Of a DNA stretch of 64,000 nucleotides, positions 42,301 through 50,820 are shown piece by piece (the first letter of the stretch is position 1; every line of letters begins with the position of its first letter). The notes under the pieces are model-generated. The model did not search any database and was not told the DNA's origin. It was given only the letters and a program-made list of their open reading frames with translations. The stretch is from assembly GCA_946127115.1 (NCBI GenBank), contig CAMGYI010000001.1:189439-253438 (forward strand). Direction: 5' to 3'. Origin of the DNA: an uncultured Chlamydia sp. (lineage in GTDB: Bacteria > Chlamydiota > Chlamydiia > Chlamydiales > Simkaniaceae). Both the position numbers and the translations under genes were made by a program.

Positions 42301-43758
42301 TTATTTTTGATTTTCAAATCCATCGATGAATTCCATAAGTTTTAAGGCAACCCCATTGGTCCAACCAAAGCCCTGTTGCAGTTCATACTCTCCACGAGCA
42401 ACATTGGCTGTGCATTCGCGGACGTTATACTTTTCAAGTAGAGTTCCCTTCTCATTGAAGATTTTCTCATTAAGTGCAAGCCAACGGCAGGCACCTTCTA
42501 GAGCTAAATCCTTATAGCCATAATTGAGAAGTCCCTTGATGGTGATCCACTCAAGGGGAGCCCAGCCATTTGGCATGTCCCACTGATGAATGCCTTCAGT
42601 AAGGGAGGTGACAAATCCTCCATCCAAAAGAAAATCTTTTTCAAGCTTTTTGGCTACGGTATCCGCTTGCTCCTTTGTTGCAGCATTAACAAAGAGGGGG
42701 GTTGTAGCGGCAAGGGAATAGGTAGGGGTATGTTTTTTTGAAGGAAAATGGTAGTCGAAGTAGAAGTCTTCCTTCCAAAATAATCTCTGGATTGCATCTT
42801 TTCTAAGTGCTGCGGCTTTTGAATAGATTGTCTGCTTTTTATGAAGGTCTGCTGAAAAGCAGGCGAGGGTTTCTTCCATGTGATAAAGGAGACAGTTAAG
42901 GTCGATAGGGAGAATATCGAGAGTCCAAATGCTAGAGAATTCTTTTTGATCTCCTAGCCAACGGGAACTAAAGTCCCAGCCCGAAGCGCATGCGGCACGA
43001 AGATTACGGAAAAATTCGGGATGATTTGAGTTTTTGGAAAGTTCAGTCTCTCTCTTATAGGCTTCAGGACGAGGAATATTGAGATCGTCAAAGTAGTAGT
43101 TGAGGAGAGTCCCATTTTCAAAGGTGCGTGTGTGCTCCATCCAGTAGCGGTATTCCTTTTCCAGATAAGGATAATAGGATAAAGCGAACTCTTTTTCCCC
43201 TGCTCCATAGAGAAGAGTAAGGAGAAGCGAAAAGTATGGAGGCTGCGACCGAGAAGCAAAATAGACTCTGTTGCCATTTGGAATGAAGCCGAGTTCTTGA
43301 ATTAAGAAGGCGAAATTCTCGACCATATTTTTAATCAAAGTTACCTGTCCACTAACCAGGAGTCCCAAGGCGGTGAAATAGCTATCCCAATAGAAGCATT
43401 CGCGAAATCGACCTCCCGGAACAATATGAGGATTAGGGAGAGAGATAAGGGAGCTATAAGGAGAAAGAGCCTTCATTTCTTTCAGCAAGGCGGGCCACAT
43501 TTTCCAGATATAATCTTTCATGTTCGAGGCTTTGGGGATGTTTTCTTCAGTTTCCTTTGGAAAATAAAAGTAGGTAGTGACGAATGTCTTGAGATTGAAA
43601 TCATCATTATCTTTATTTTTTTCAAATTCTTTGAGAATTAGATTGGGGTCAGACTTGGGGGTGGCATCGACAAAAGTTTTCGCATCTTTAAAAATGGCCT
43701 CTTTTTGAATGGTCTCAAATAAAGGCCCTGAAATCTGAATATATTCTTCAAGGTTCAT
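42301..43758 (-). CDS. treA: Trehalase, glycoside hydrolase family 37
   Basis: The product hydrolyses trehalose to two glucose. Both GH37 signatures are present: PGGRFRECFYWDSYFTALGLL near residue 135 and HQWDMPNGWAPLEW near 400; the Asp in RAACASGWDFSSRW is the likely acid and Glu in ECTANVARGEYELQQGFGWTNGV lies in the C-terminal catalytic stretch. Length is 485 aa. The frame opens at a TTG at 43800; I use the ATG at 43758. No signal peptide is obvious from this start, so it would be cytosolic like TreF. No trehalose transporter or synthase is visible nearby. Confidence 0.92.
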   Translation of the reverse strand: MNLEEYIQISGPLFETIQKEAIFKDAKTFVDATPKSDPNLILKEFEKNKDNDDFNLKTFVTTYFYFPKETEENIPKASNMKDYIWKMWPALLKEMKALSPYSSLISLPNPHIVPGGRFRECFYWDSYFTALGLLVSGQVTLIKNMVENFAFLIQELGFIPNGNRVYFASRSQPPYFSLLLTLLYGAGEKEFALSYYPYLEKEYRYWMEHTRTFENGTLLNYYFDDLNIPRPEAYKRETELSKNSNHPEFFRNLRAACASGWDFSSRWLGDQKEFSSIWTLDILPIDLNCLLYHMEETLACFSADLHKKQTIYSKAAALRKDAIQRLFWKEDFYFDYHFPSKKHTPTYSLAATTPLFVNAATKEQADTVAKKLEKDFLLDGGFVTSLTEGIHQWDMPNGWAPLEWITIKGLLNYGYKDLALEGACRWLALNEKIFNEKGTLLEKYNVRECTANVARGEYELQQGFGWTNGVALKLMEFIDGFENQK

Positions 43759-44022
43759 ACTGTTCAAGATAAGTAAAAAAGAATAAAAAGCAATTGACAA
43801 AGTGAGAGGATTTTGCCAGAAGAAGGATATACAGAAATTATTTCAAAAATTGATTTTGGACAGTGAGAAAGCTATCGAAGTTTATCGACCATAAATGACA
43901 TAATATTAGAAAAATAATGTCGTTTATGATCAGAGGATTACGTTGCTTTGGCGCAGCCAAAAGTTCGATTTTGAAACAATTTCGGTATATAAGCGAAAAA
44001 ATAAAAATGGTCGGGGTCATCA

Positions 44023-45918
44023 ATGGAAGGGGGAAAGTCTTCCAATTCTTTTTGGCAAAAATCATTACTGATTAACCCTTGTTATTTTGCTCTTTTATTT
44101 TTTGGGATGATCAGTCTCAATGTATATCATGTCATTATCCTGGAGCAGGAGTGGACATTTTCATCCATTTTCTTTTTATGTTATGCATTGATTGAAAGTA
44201 TGTTAGAGGTCCTAGTATTAGTCTTTATTGGAAATGTAATCAAAACGTATCTTCCAAAAGTCTACTACTATGGATTCGTAAGCCTGTGTTTTTTGTTTTT
44301 TACTCTTCATTACGTAGACTTTATCTTGATTCGCTTTATGGATATCTCTGTTTTCTATGGGTTTACCTGGGTTTTGAATGAAAGTATGGATAACTTCATT
44401 GAGCTTCTTCATCTTACGGGAATTACGATCCAAACATGGATTTTCTTAATTGCAGGTATTGTGGTGATTATTCCTATACTTGCCGTGATTTTATATGGGT
44501 TAACGGGAAAATTGGCCAAAAATCCCATGAAAATCACTCATAAAGATCTAATGAAGGCCCTTTTTTGTTTGCCGATCGGTCTTCTGACGCTAGACTTAAC
44601 GATTACACCTCAAATGGATCACCAAGAATATCATTACTATCAACGAATTCTTCCATGGAAATCGACGTTAATTTCTCAAGATGAACTTATAATCCAGATG
44701 GAGAAGCCTCTAAAATCACTCATGAGGGAGAATGAAATATTGAAGAAAGTTCATTCCATTCCAGTAAACATGGGTTATAAACCTAATGTTTACCTGTTTA
44801 TTGTAGAAAGTCTTCGAGAAGACTTTCTGACCGAAAATACAGCTAAGAATATTCACAAGTTTCAAAAAGAAAATATTGTATTTGGAAAAACCTATTCAAA
44901 TGCCAATTGTACACAAGATTCTTGGTACTCGATTTTTAGTGGAAATTATCCTTTTCATTGGGTGGAGGCAAAGGAAACTCGACAGTCTGGTAGCATTCCT
45001 TTGCAGGTGCTTAAAAAAATAGGGTATGCCATCCATATTTATTCAGCGGCACAGCTAAACTATTATGGGATGGCTCCTGTAATGTTTGGAAAGAAGCATT
45101 ATCTAGCAGACTCTTACAATGTATATCCTCACTATTACCCCGTAGAAGCATGTGAGTCAGATCAGAAGGCGGTAGAAAAATTCTTGGTGGATTCTGATAA
45201 AAAATGGGCAAAGGAAGGGAATGTTTTTATCTTCTTCATCGAATCCACTCATTTTAATTATAGCTGGCCAAAAGATTATCCCACTCACTTTACTCCGCTT
45301 AGTTCAGAGAAAACCCAATTGAGGGTATCGAATTCGATTAAGAATATTGAACTCATTAAGAACCGTTATCGTAACTCAATTCACTATATGGATTCTCTTT
45401 TTGGTCGAGTTATAGAAAAGTTAAAAGAGCGAGATCTTTACGATGATGCTATAATTCTCTTTACTGGAGATCATGGTGAGGAGTTTTTTGAGGAAGGACA
45501 GCTATTTCATGCCTCTCATCTAAGTAGTATGCAGACTGAGCCTCCTATTTATATGAAGCTTGGAAATAACCAGCGAGTTTCGCAGCTGGATCTCGAGCAA
45601 TTGAAAGTATCTCATGTCGATATATTGCCGACAGTTTTAGACTATTTACTAGGTGATCAACCTTTCGATATATTCGATGGCGAATCAATCTTCAAAGAAG
45701 AACGGAAACCCTACGTTATATCAGCGCGATTTAATGGCTCGCGTGCACCTCAAGAGTTTTTCATTCTTGATGGAGATCATAAATGCACCTTTCGGTTTCA
45801 GGGGAACAATGCACTTGAGATTTGGGAGACAAAAGATCTATCCGGACAGGTTCTTGAGGTTAAAAAAGAAGATATTCAAAGACGCTTTGTTTCAACCTTA
45901 CAATCACTATTTAATTAA
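44023..45918 (+). CDS. Membrane-bound sulfatase-family phosphotransferase
   Basis: The N-terminal 190 residues contain five membrane helices; the C-terminal part is an alkaline-phosphatase/sulfatase fold. NVYLFIVESLREDFL holds the first metal ligand, ANCTQDSWYSIFSGNYP the putative nucleophile region, and ILFTGDHGEEFFEEGQLFHASH the second metal site. This arrangement is shared by lipoteichoic-acid synthase, phosphoethanolamine transferases and YejM/PbgA-like proteins. Length 631 aa. It likely modifies lipid A, glycan or phospholipid on the periplasmic side; the donor is unknown. It ends just upstream of the trp promoter. Confidence 0.82.
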   Translation: MEGGKSSNSFWQKSLLINPCYFALLFFGMISLNVYHVIILEQEWTFSSIFFLCYALIESMLEVLVLVFIGNVIKTYLPKVYYYGFVSLCFLFFTLHYVDFILIRFMDISVFYGFTWVLNESMDNFIELLHLTGITIQTWIFLIAGIVVIIPILAVILYGLTGKLAKNPMKITHKDLMKALFCLPIGLLTLDLTITPQMDHQEYHYYQRILPWKSTLISQDELIIQMEKPLKSLMRENEILKKVHSIPVNMGYKPNVYLFIVESLREDFLTENTAKNIHKFQKENIVFGKTYSNANCTQDSWYSIFSGNYPFHWVEAKETRQSGSIPLQVLKKIGYAIHIYSAAQLNYYGMAPVMFGKKHYLADSYNVYPHYYPVEACESDQKAVEKFLVDSDKKWAKEGNVFIFFIESTHFNYSWPKDYPTHFTPLSSEKTQLRVSNSIKNIELIKNRYRNSIHYMDSLFGRVIEKLKERDLYDDAIILFTGDHGEEFFEEGQLFHASHLSSMQTEPPIYMKLGNNQRVSQLDLEQLKVSHVDILPTVLDYLLGDQPFDIFDGESIFKEERKPYVISARFNGSRAPQEFFILDGDHKCTFRFQGNNALEIWETKDLSGQVLEVKKEDIQRRFVSTLQSLFN

Positions 45919-45942
45919 TAATTAACAGGATAAGTTTTTATC

Positions 45943-45977
45943 TTGACTTGTAATGGTGTAATGTTGTACCATTACAA
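45943..45977 (+). promoter_or_regulatory. trp promoter with palindromic TrpR operator
   Basis: A -35 TTGACT (45943-45948) and a -10-like TACCAT (45967-45972) lie just before trpR. A perfect inverted repeat, TTGTAATGGT (45948-45957) and ACCATTACAA (45968-45977), overlaps both elements, so a bound dimer would block RNA polymerase. The position fits TrpR autorepression. The predicted transcript start is nearly at the trpR ATG and no Shine-Dalgarno is present, so trpR may be translated from a leaderless mRNA. Confidence 0.65.
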
Positions 45978-45979
45978 AT

Positions 45980-46261
45980 ATGGATAAAGATGGTTGGTGT
46001 AATTTTCTCCAGATCCTTGCACAGGAGCAAGATACGGGAAAGCTAGAGGTGTTCTTTTTGCTCCTTTTTACCGCTGAGGAGCGAGAGTCACTAGCGAGTA
46101 GGATCCGTATTATTGAGGAACTATTGAAAGGGAAGATAACCCAACGGGAAATCGCTAAAAAATATGGCGTAAGTATTGCAAAAATTACGCGAGGATCGAA
46201 CGCTCTCAAGGAAGTTTCAAAAGAGATGAAAGATTTTCTGCAAAATGTTATGAGAAAATAG
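45980..46261 (+). CDS. trpR: Trp operon repressor
   Basis: The 93-residue protein follows TrpR through its length: FLLLFTAEERESLASRIRIIEELLKGKITQREIAKKYGVSIAKITRGSNALK, with the helix-turn-helix at residues about 54-75. TrpR dimers bind tryptophan and repress the operon. Here it is the first gene, two bases before trpE, as in Chlamydia species that carry trpR next to their trp genes. The palindrome directly upstream suggests autoregulation. Confidence 0.93.
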   Translation: MDKDGWCNFLQILAQEQDTGKLEVFFLLLFTAEERESLASRIRIIEELLKGKITQREIAKKYGVSIAKITRGSNALKEVSKEMKDFLQNVMRK

Positions 46262-46263
46262 AT

Positions 46264-47742
46264 ATGTTTGAAAAATTGAACTTTGAAGATTTCCTCAACC
46301 TTTCTCTTGCTCACAAGAGAGTAGCGGTCTATCAGGAATTTTCCTCGGATATGCTCACTCCAATGTCAGGACTCCAGGCGCTTCAAGAGAAAGAGAAGGA
46401 AGTTATCCTTCTTGAATCTGGAGAAACAGAATCCTCTGTTGGTCGTTATTCCCATATTGGATTTGCCCCTATTGCACAAATCGAAGCCTATGGTTCCGAT
46501 ATTAAAATCAAAGAAGGTAAGAAAACATCCTCTCATGAAGGTGACCCTTTCCAGCTTCTTAGAAAGCTTCGCTTAAAATATAGTTGCGGCTCAAACCGCT
46601 GTCTTCTTGGTTTTTCTGGTGGGGCTGCTGGCTATCTCTCATATGACGGCGTCCGCTTTTTTGAAGATATCCCCGATAGTAATGCCGAAACTCTTGAATT
46701 CCCTGACCTTTTCTTTCAGTTTTTTGATAGAGGGGTTTCCTTTGACCATAAAACAAATCAGGTTCTTATTGTCCGGATTATTGGGGTCAATGGGGATGCC
46801 AAAAGCGCGTATAACAGTGCTATGGAGGAGATTCAGGATATATATAATCGCGTTGCAAGTATCCATCCAAAAAAGAATAGAGAAGTCGCCTCTTTCGATT
46901 TAGAAAAGGACGTTACTATCACCCCCAGTGATGAAGCGTTTAAAATGATTATTCAAAAAGCTAAAGGATATATCAACGCAGGGGATGCGTTTCAAATCGT
47001 CCCTTCTCGCCGTTTTGAAATGAAATGCTCAGCCCCCCCAATAGAAATTTACCGTTCTATTCGCCATATTACCCCTTCTCCCTACATGTTTTACATTTCT
47101 CTTCCTGAGTACACAATTCTTGGAGCTTCCCCAGAAAAGCTTGTGAGTGTTCGCGGGCGCTCCCTTGAAACGATTCCTCTTGCAGGAACCCTTCCAAGAG
47201 GAAAAACTCCTGAAGAAGATGAGGCAAACGCCGAATCTCTTCTTGCTGACCCTAAGGAAACCGCTGAGCATATGATGCTTGTTGATCTTGGGAGAAATGA
47301 TCTTGGACAAGTGTCCAAACCTGGGACGGTGAGGGTTGACCAACTCAAAGTTATCCAAAAATTCTCCCATGTCATGCATATTGCAAGTTTTATTCAAGGA
47401 GAACTGAAAGACGAACTCGATGCTTTTGACGCTTTAAAGGCCACTTTCCCAGCAGGGACACTTTCTGGAGCACCAAAGATTCGTGCTATGGAAATCATTG
47501 ATGAACTCGAGGGAATAAGGCGTGGCCCCTACGGAGGAGCGATTTGTTTCTTTGATCATCAGGGGAACCTCGAGTCCTGTATTGGAATCCGGATGGCAAC
47601 AATAAAAAATGGAAAAGGAGTTGTTCAAACAGGAATGGGGATTGTCATCGATTCTGAGCCCGAAAAGGAGCTGGAGGAATCACGTCATAAAGCTCGGGGG
47701 ATCTTAACAGCGATCCAAGCCGCTGAGGAGGGAAGATTATGA
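46264..47742 (+). CDS. trpE: Anthranilate synthase component I
   Basis: TrpE makes anthranilate from chorismate with ammonia supplied by TrpG. The N-terminal domain contains LLESGE, part of the tryptophan feedback site (LLES). The chorismate-binding C-terminal domain has GDAFQIVPSRRFEMK, ETIPLAGTLPRGKT, LVDLGRNDLGQVSKPGTV and AGTLSGAPKIRAMEII. Length (492 aa) is typical. A component I is rarely seen in chlamydial trp clusters, which mostly begin with trpD. It overlaps trpG by four bases. Confidence 0.96.
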   Translation: MFEKLNFEDFLNLSLAHKRVAVYQEFSSDMLTPMSGLQALQEKEKEVILLESGETESSVGRYSHIGFAPIAQIEAYGSDIKIKEGKKTSSHEGDPFQLLRKLRLKYSCGSNRCLLGFSGGAAGYLSYDGVRFFEDIPDSNAETLEFPDLFFQFFDRGVSFDHKTNQVLIVRIIGVNGDAKSAYNSAMEEIQDIYNRVASIHPKKNREVASFDLEKDVTITPSDEAFKMIIQKAKGYINAGDAFQIVPSRRFEMKCSAPPIEIYRSIRHITPSPYMFYISLPEYTILGASPEKLVSVRGRSLETIPLAGTLPRGKTPEEDEANAESLLADPKETAEHMMLVDLGRNDLGQVSKPGTVRVDQLKVIQKFSHVMHIASFIQGELKDELDAFDALKATFPAGTLSGAPKIRAMEIIDELEGIRRGPYGGAICFFDHQGNLESCIGIRMATIKNGKGVVQTGMGIVIDSEPEKELEESRHKARGILTAIQAAEEGRL

Positions 47743-48311
47743 TCATCCTTATTGATAATTACGACAGTTTTACCTACAACCTCTACCAAATGATTGCTCC
47801 ATATACCACCACGGAAGTGATTCGAAATGACGCGCTTACCGTTAATGAAATTCTCTTGCTAAAGCCCAAGGGAATTGTTCTATCACCTGGACCCAAGACC
47901 CCTAAAGATGCTGGAATATGCCTTGAACTGATTGAAAAACTTTACAAAAAGACCCCCATTTTCGGAGTATGTTTGGGACATCAAGCTTTAGCTGAAGGTT
48001 TTGGTGGCAAGGTGATTCATGCAGGGGAAGTGATTCATGGAAAATCCGCTACTATTTTCCATAGTCGAAAAGATCTCTTTAAAAAAATGCCTCTTCCATT
48101 TCAAGGAGCGAGATATCACTCTCTAATCGTTGAAAGAAGTTCTCTTCCTAAATGCTTTATTGTTGAAGCCGAAGCCGGAGAGGGGGTTATTATGGGCATG
48201 AAGCATGTTGAGTATCCTCTATATGGAGTGCAATTTCATCCTGAGTCGATTCTTACCCCTGATGGAAAAATCCTTATTGAAGGGTTTTTAAAGGAATGTA
48301 ATGTTTGTTGA
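47739..48311 (+). CDS. trpG: Anthranilate synthase component II (glutamine amidotransferase)
   Basis: This class I glutamine amidotransferase has the nucleophile in FGVCLGHQALAEGFGG (Cys78), and the His/Glu of the triad in YGVQFHPESIL. It starts IILIDNYDSFTYNLYQ, the usual TrpG/PabA N-terminus. Length is 190 aa and it is separate from trpD, unlike the fused E. coli TrpGD. It could also serve para-aminobenzoate synthesis. It overlaps trpE by four and trpD by eleven bases. Confidence 0.96.
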   Translation: MIILIDNYDSFTYNLYQMIAPYTTTEVIRNDALTVNEILLLKPKGIVLSPGPKTPKDAGICLELIEKLYKKTPIFGVCLGHQALAEGFGGKVIHAGEVIHGKSATIFHSRKDLFKKMPLPFQGARYHSLIVERSSLPKCFIVEAEAGEGVIMGMKHVEYPLYGVQFHPESILTPDGKILIEGFLKECNVC

Positions 48312-49305
48312 GCAAGCAATAGATACACTCACAAAAAATAGGGATTTGAAGGCAAATATCTGCAAGGGGGTTGTAGAAGAGATTATTGAAGGTAAGCATG
48401 TAGACAAATGTATGTCTTTTCTAAGGCTTTTGCATGAGAAAGGGGAGACTGCAGAAGAGCTTTATGGTGTTGCCAAAGCCATGCAAGAAAAAATGGTGTC
48501 GATGCCGAAGGTTGGAGGGCTTCTTGATATTGTTGGAACAGGAGGTGATGGTTCCCATTCAGTAAATATCTCCACAGGCTCTGCTATCCTTGCAGCGGCA
48601 GCGGGGGCCCTTGTTGCCAAGCATGGTGGAAGGGCCTCCTCTTCGAAATGTGGTTCTGCTGACGTACTAGAAGCGTTTGGTGTTTCTCTGGACCAAGACC
48701 CTCTTGAAAGTTTAGAAAACGTGGGAATTTGTTTCCTTTTTGCTCCCCGCTATCATCCAGCGATGAAGGTTGTTGCTCCAATTCGACGTGCCTTGAAAAT
48801 CCGTACAATTTTTAATCTTTTAGGCCCTATTCTTAACCCTTTGCATCCAGAATTTATTATGATCGGGGTGGCTGAAGAAAAACTTCTTGATGTTTTCGCG
48901 GATGCACAGCAAATGCTTGGGGCAAACAAGAGCCTTATTGTTCATGGAAATGGAGTAGATGAGCTCACCCCTCTGGGCCCTTGCACTGTAGTTGAAGAGA
49001 CTTCATCATCAAAAAGGCGCTTTGTCATCGATCCTCAAGATTATGGAATTCCAAGATGTACTGCAGATGATTTAAGAGGAGATACGAAAGAAGAAAATGC
49101 GAGACTACTTTTAGCTGCTTTCAGTGGAGAAAAGGGACCAATTGCCGACACCCTTATCCTAAATGCTGGTGTAGCTCTTTATGTCTCTGAGCATGTTTCT
49201 TCGGTCCAAAAAGGGATTGATCGGGTGCGAAAAACCTTGGAAGAGAAAAAGGCTCTAGAGCTTTTAGAAAAATGGAAAGAAAACAACAATACATCGAAAA
49301 TATGA
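48301..49305 (+). CDS. trpD: Anthranilate phosphoribosyltransferase
   Basis: TrpD joins anthranilate and PRPP. The glycine-rich PRPP loop DIVGTGGDGSHSVNISTGSA lies near residue 78; KHGGRASSSKCGSADVLEAFGV and RTIFNLLGPILNPLHPE are further family blocks. Length is 334 aa. It overlaps trpG. After it the operon is interrupted by 158 bases that contain a large palindrome, the only sizeable gap apart from the trpB-trpA interval. Confidence 0.96.
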   Translation: MFVEQAIDTLTKNRDLKANICKGVVEEIIEGKHVDKCMSFLRLLHEKGETAEELYGVAKAMQEKMVSMPKVGGLLDIVGTGGDGSHSVNISTGSAILAAAAGALVAKHGGRASSSKCGSADVLEAFGVSLDQDPLESLENVGICFLFAPRYHPAMKVVAPIRRALKIRTIFNLLGPILNPLHPEFIMIGVAEEKLLDVFADAQQMLGANKSLIVHGNGVDELTPLGPCTVVEETSSSKRRFVIDPQDYGIPRCTADDLRGDTKEENARLLLAAFSGEKGPIADTLILNAGVALYVSEHVSSVQKGIDRVRKTLEEKKALELLEKWKENNNTSKI

Positions 49306-49308
49306 CAC

Positions 49309-49450
49309 ATATTATACCATTTATCAAAATAAAGTGCAGAATTAACGCAGAGGTTCTTATGGAAAATTGCATTTGGAGATCAAAAATCCAATTTTTACTA
49401 AAAAGATCAACTTGAGTTCCTCTCTTTATTTTTGATGAATGGTATGAATA
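49309..49450. repeat. 140-bp palindromic element between trpD and trpC
   Basis: Arms ATACCATTTATCAAAATAAAG (49314-49334) and its near-complement at 49424-49445 are separated by about 90 bp, and pairing continues a few bases outward. As RNA it would form a long stem; as DNA it resembles a miniature element like that at 38206-38360. The arm tips contain TACCATT/AATGGTA, similar to the operator half-sites upstream of trpR. It has no ORF. Confidence 0.7.
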
Positions 49451-49463
49451 GTAGGGTAGACTC

Positions 49464-50213
49464 ATGAACATGTTAGAGCAAATTCTTAAGCGCAAAGAAG
49501 AAGAAATTAAGTTGATAAAAGTTGCGTATCATAGGAGAGAGAATTCTCATGCTTTCCTCTATGCCCTTCAAAAAAACGGTCTTTCTGTTATTGCAGAGAT
49601 CAAGCGCAAATCTCCATCGAAAGGGAATATTAACCTAAATCTTGATCCGGTGTCTCTTGCAAAAGAATATGAAAAAGGTGGGGCTGCAGCAATTTCGATT
49701 CTTACTGATTTTGAAGGGTTTGGGGGGACAATAATCGACTTGAAGTTGGTAAAACAGGAATCGAAAGTCCCTATTCTCCAAAAGGATTTCATTATCGATC
49801 CCATTCAAATCTCTGAGGCTATCGCAGCAAGGGCTGATGCCATCCTTTTGATTGTTGGTGCCCTTGGAGAAAGAACAGGAGAATTTATCCAACTAGCCGA
49901 GGAGCAGGGAATTGATGCGCTCGTAGAAATTCATAGGGAAGAAGATCTAGAGATTGCTGCAATAGCAGGGGCAAAAATCATTGCAATTAACAATCGAGAT
50001 CTCCGAACATTTCAGGTTGATTTAGATCATTCGATTCGGCTAGCTAGTCGCCTTCCCAAGGAATGTGTAAAAGTTGCCGCATCTGGGATAAAAACTGTTG
50101 ATGAGGCTCGTCGACTTTATAGGGAAGGCTTTGATGCAATATTAATTGGAGAGACGCTTGTCAAAGCGCATGCTCCGATAAAAATGATCGAGGAAATGAA
50201 TGACATTTGTTAA
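49464..50213 (+). CDS. trpC: Indole-3-glycerol-phosphate synthase
   Basis: The TIM-barrel enzyme closes and decarboxylates CdRP to indole-3-glycerol phosphate. Catalytic blocks are VIAEIKRKSPSKGNI, ILTDFEGFGG, VPILQKDFIIDPIQI, INNRDLRTFQVDL and AASGIKT. Length (249 aa) is normal and it is not fused to TrpF. Its stop overlaps the trpF start by 14 bases. It follows the palindrome, so its expression relative to trpEGD may be modulated there. Confidence 0.96.
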   Translation: MNMLEQILKRKEEEIKLIKVAYHRRENSHAFLYALQKNGLSVIAEIKRKSPSKGNINLNLDPVSLAKEYEKGGAAAISILTDFEGFGGTIIDLKLVKQESKVPILQKDFIIDPIQISEAIAARADAILLIVGALGERTGEFIQLAEEQGIDALVEIHREEDLEIAAIAGAKIIAINNRDLRTFQVDLDHSIRLASRLPKECVKVAASGIKTVDEARRLYREGFDAILIGETLVKAHAPIKMIEEMNDIC

Positions 50214-50820
50214 GATTTGTGGGTTAAGAGACCCTGAAACTGCATACTATGCAGCTGCTCAGGGAGCGCGCTTTATAGGGATCATTTTTGCAAAGGAGTC
50301 AAAGCGTGTTGTTGATTCTGATAGGGCGATTGCGATTGCTAAGGCTGCTAAGAAAGGGGGAGCAAGAGTTGTGGGTGTCTTTGTTGAACAAAATGGGGAA
50401 ACCATGCAGCGAATTGCTGATAAGATTGGGCTCGATGTTGTTCAACTCCATGGAGAAGTGGCTCGGAAAAATCACGAAAAACTGAGTGACAATCTCATCC
50501 GTTTTTATGTTTGTCCTGTCTCTTTCGATGGATTTATTAAAGAAGAGACTCACCAGGGATTTTTAGCTCTAAAAAAAGAACGGGATTTCCTTCTCTACGA
50601 CGGACTTAGCCCTGGAAGTGGAAAAGTATTTGAATGGGATGCTCTTGAACCTCGCCGCGATTTCAACTTTATTTTAGGGGGAGGCTTAAACCTTGAGAAT
50701 GTTAAGATCGCAATTAAGAAAAAACAACCCGATGGTGTGGATGTGGCAAGTGGTGTTGAAAACCCCCACTTGAAAAAAGATCTAAAGCTTATCAAAGCAT
50801 TCATTCTGGAGGCGGGATGA
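50200..50820 (+). CDS. trpF: Phosphoribosylanthranilate isomerase
   Basis: The product is the TIM-barrel isomerase acting between TrpD and TrpC. VKICGLRDPETA holds the catalytic Cys, VVQLHGE the phosphate side, and ILGGGLNLENV plus GVDVASGVE the C-terminal phosphate site and catalytic Asp. Length is 206 aa. Overlaps of 14 bases with trpC and four with trpB show tight translational coupling. Confidence 0.95.
   Translation: MTFVKICGLRDPETAYYAAAQGARFIGIIFAKESKRVVDSDRAIAIAKAAKKGGARVVGVFVEQNGETMQRIADKIGLDVVQLHGEVARKNHEKLSDNLIRFYVCPVSFDGFIKEETHQGFLALKKERDFLLYDGLSPGSGKVFEWDALEPRRDFNFILGGGLNLENVKIAIKKKQPDGVDVASGVENPHLKKDLKLIKAFILEAG

Noticed and set aside
43838-44065. 75-codon minus-strand ORF upstream of the sulfatase gene
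   Set aside because: Overlaps the sulfatase start and the dispersed repeat; no coding features.
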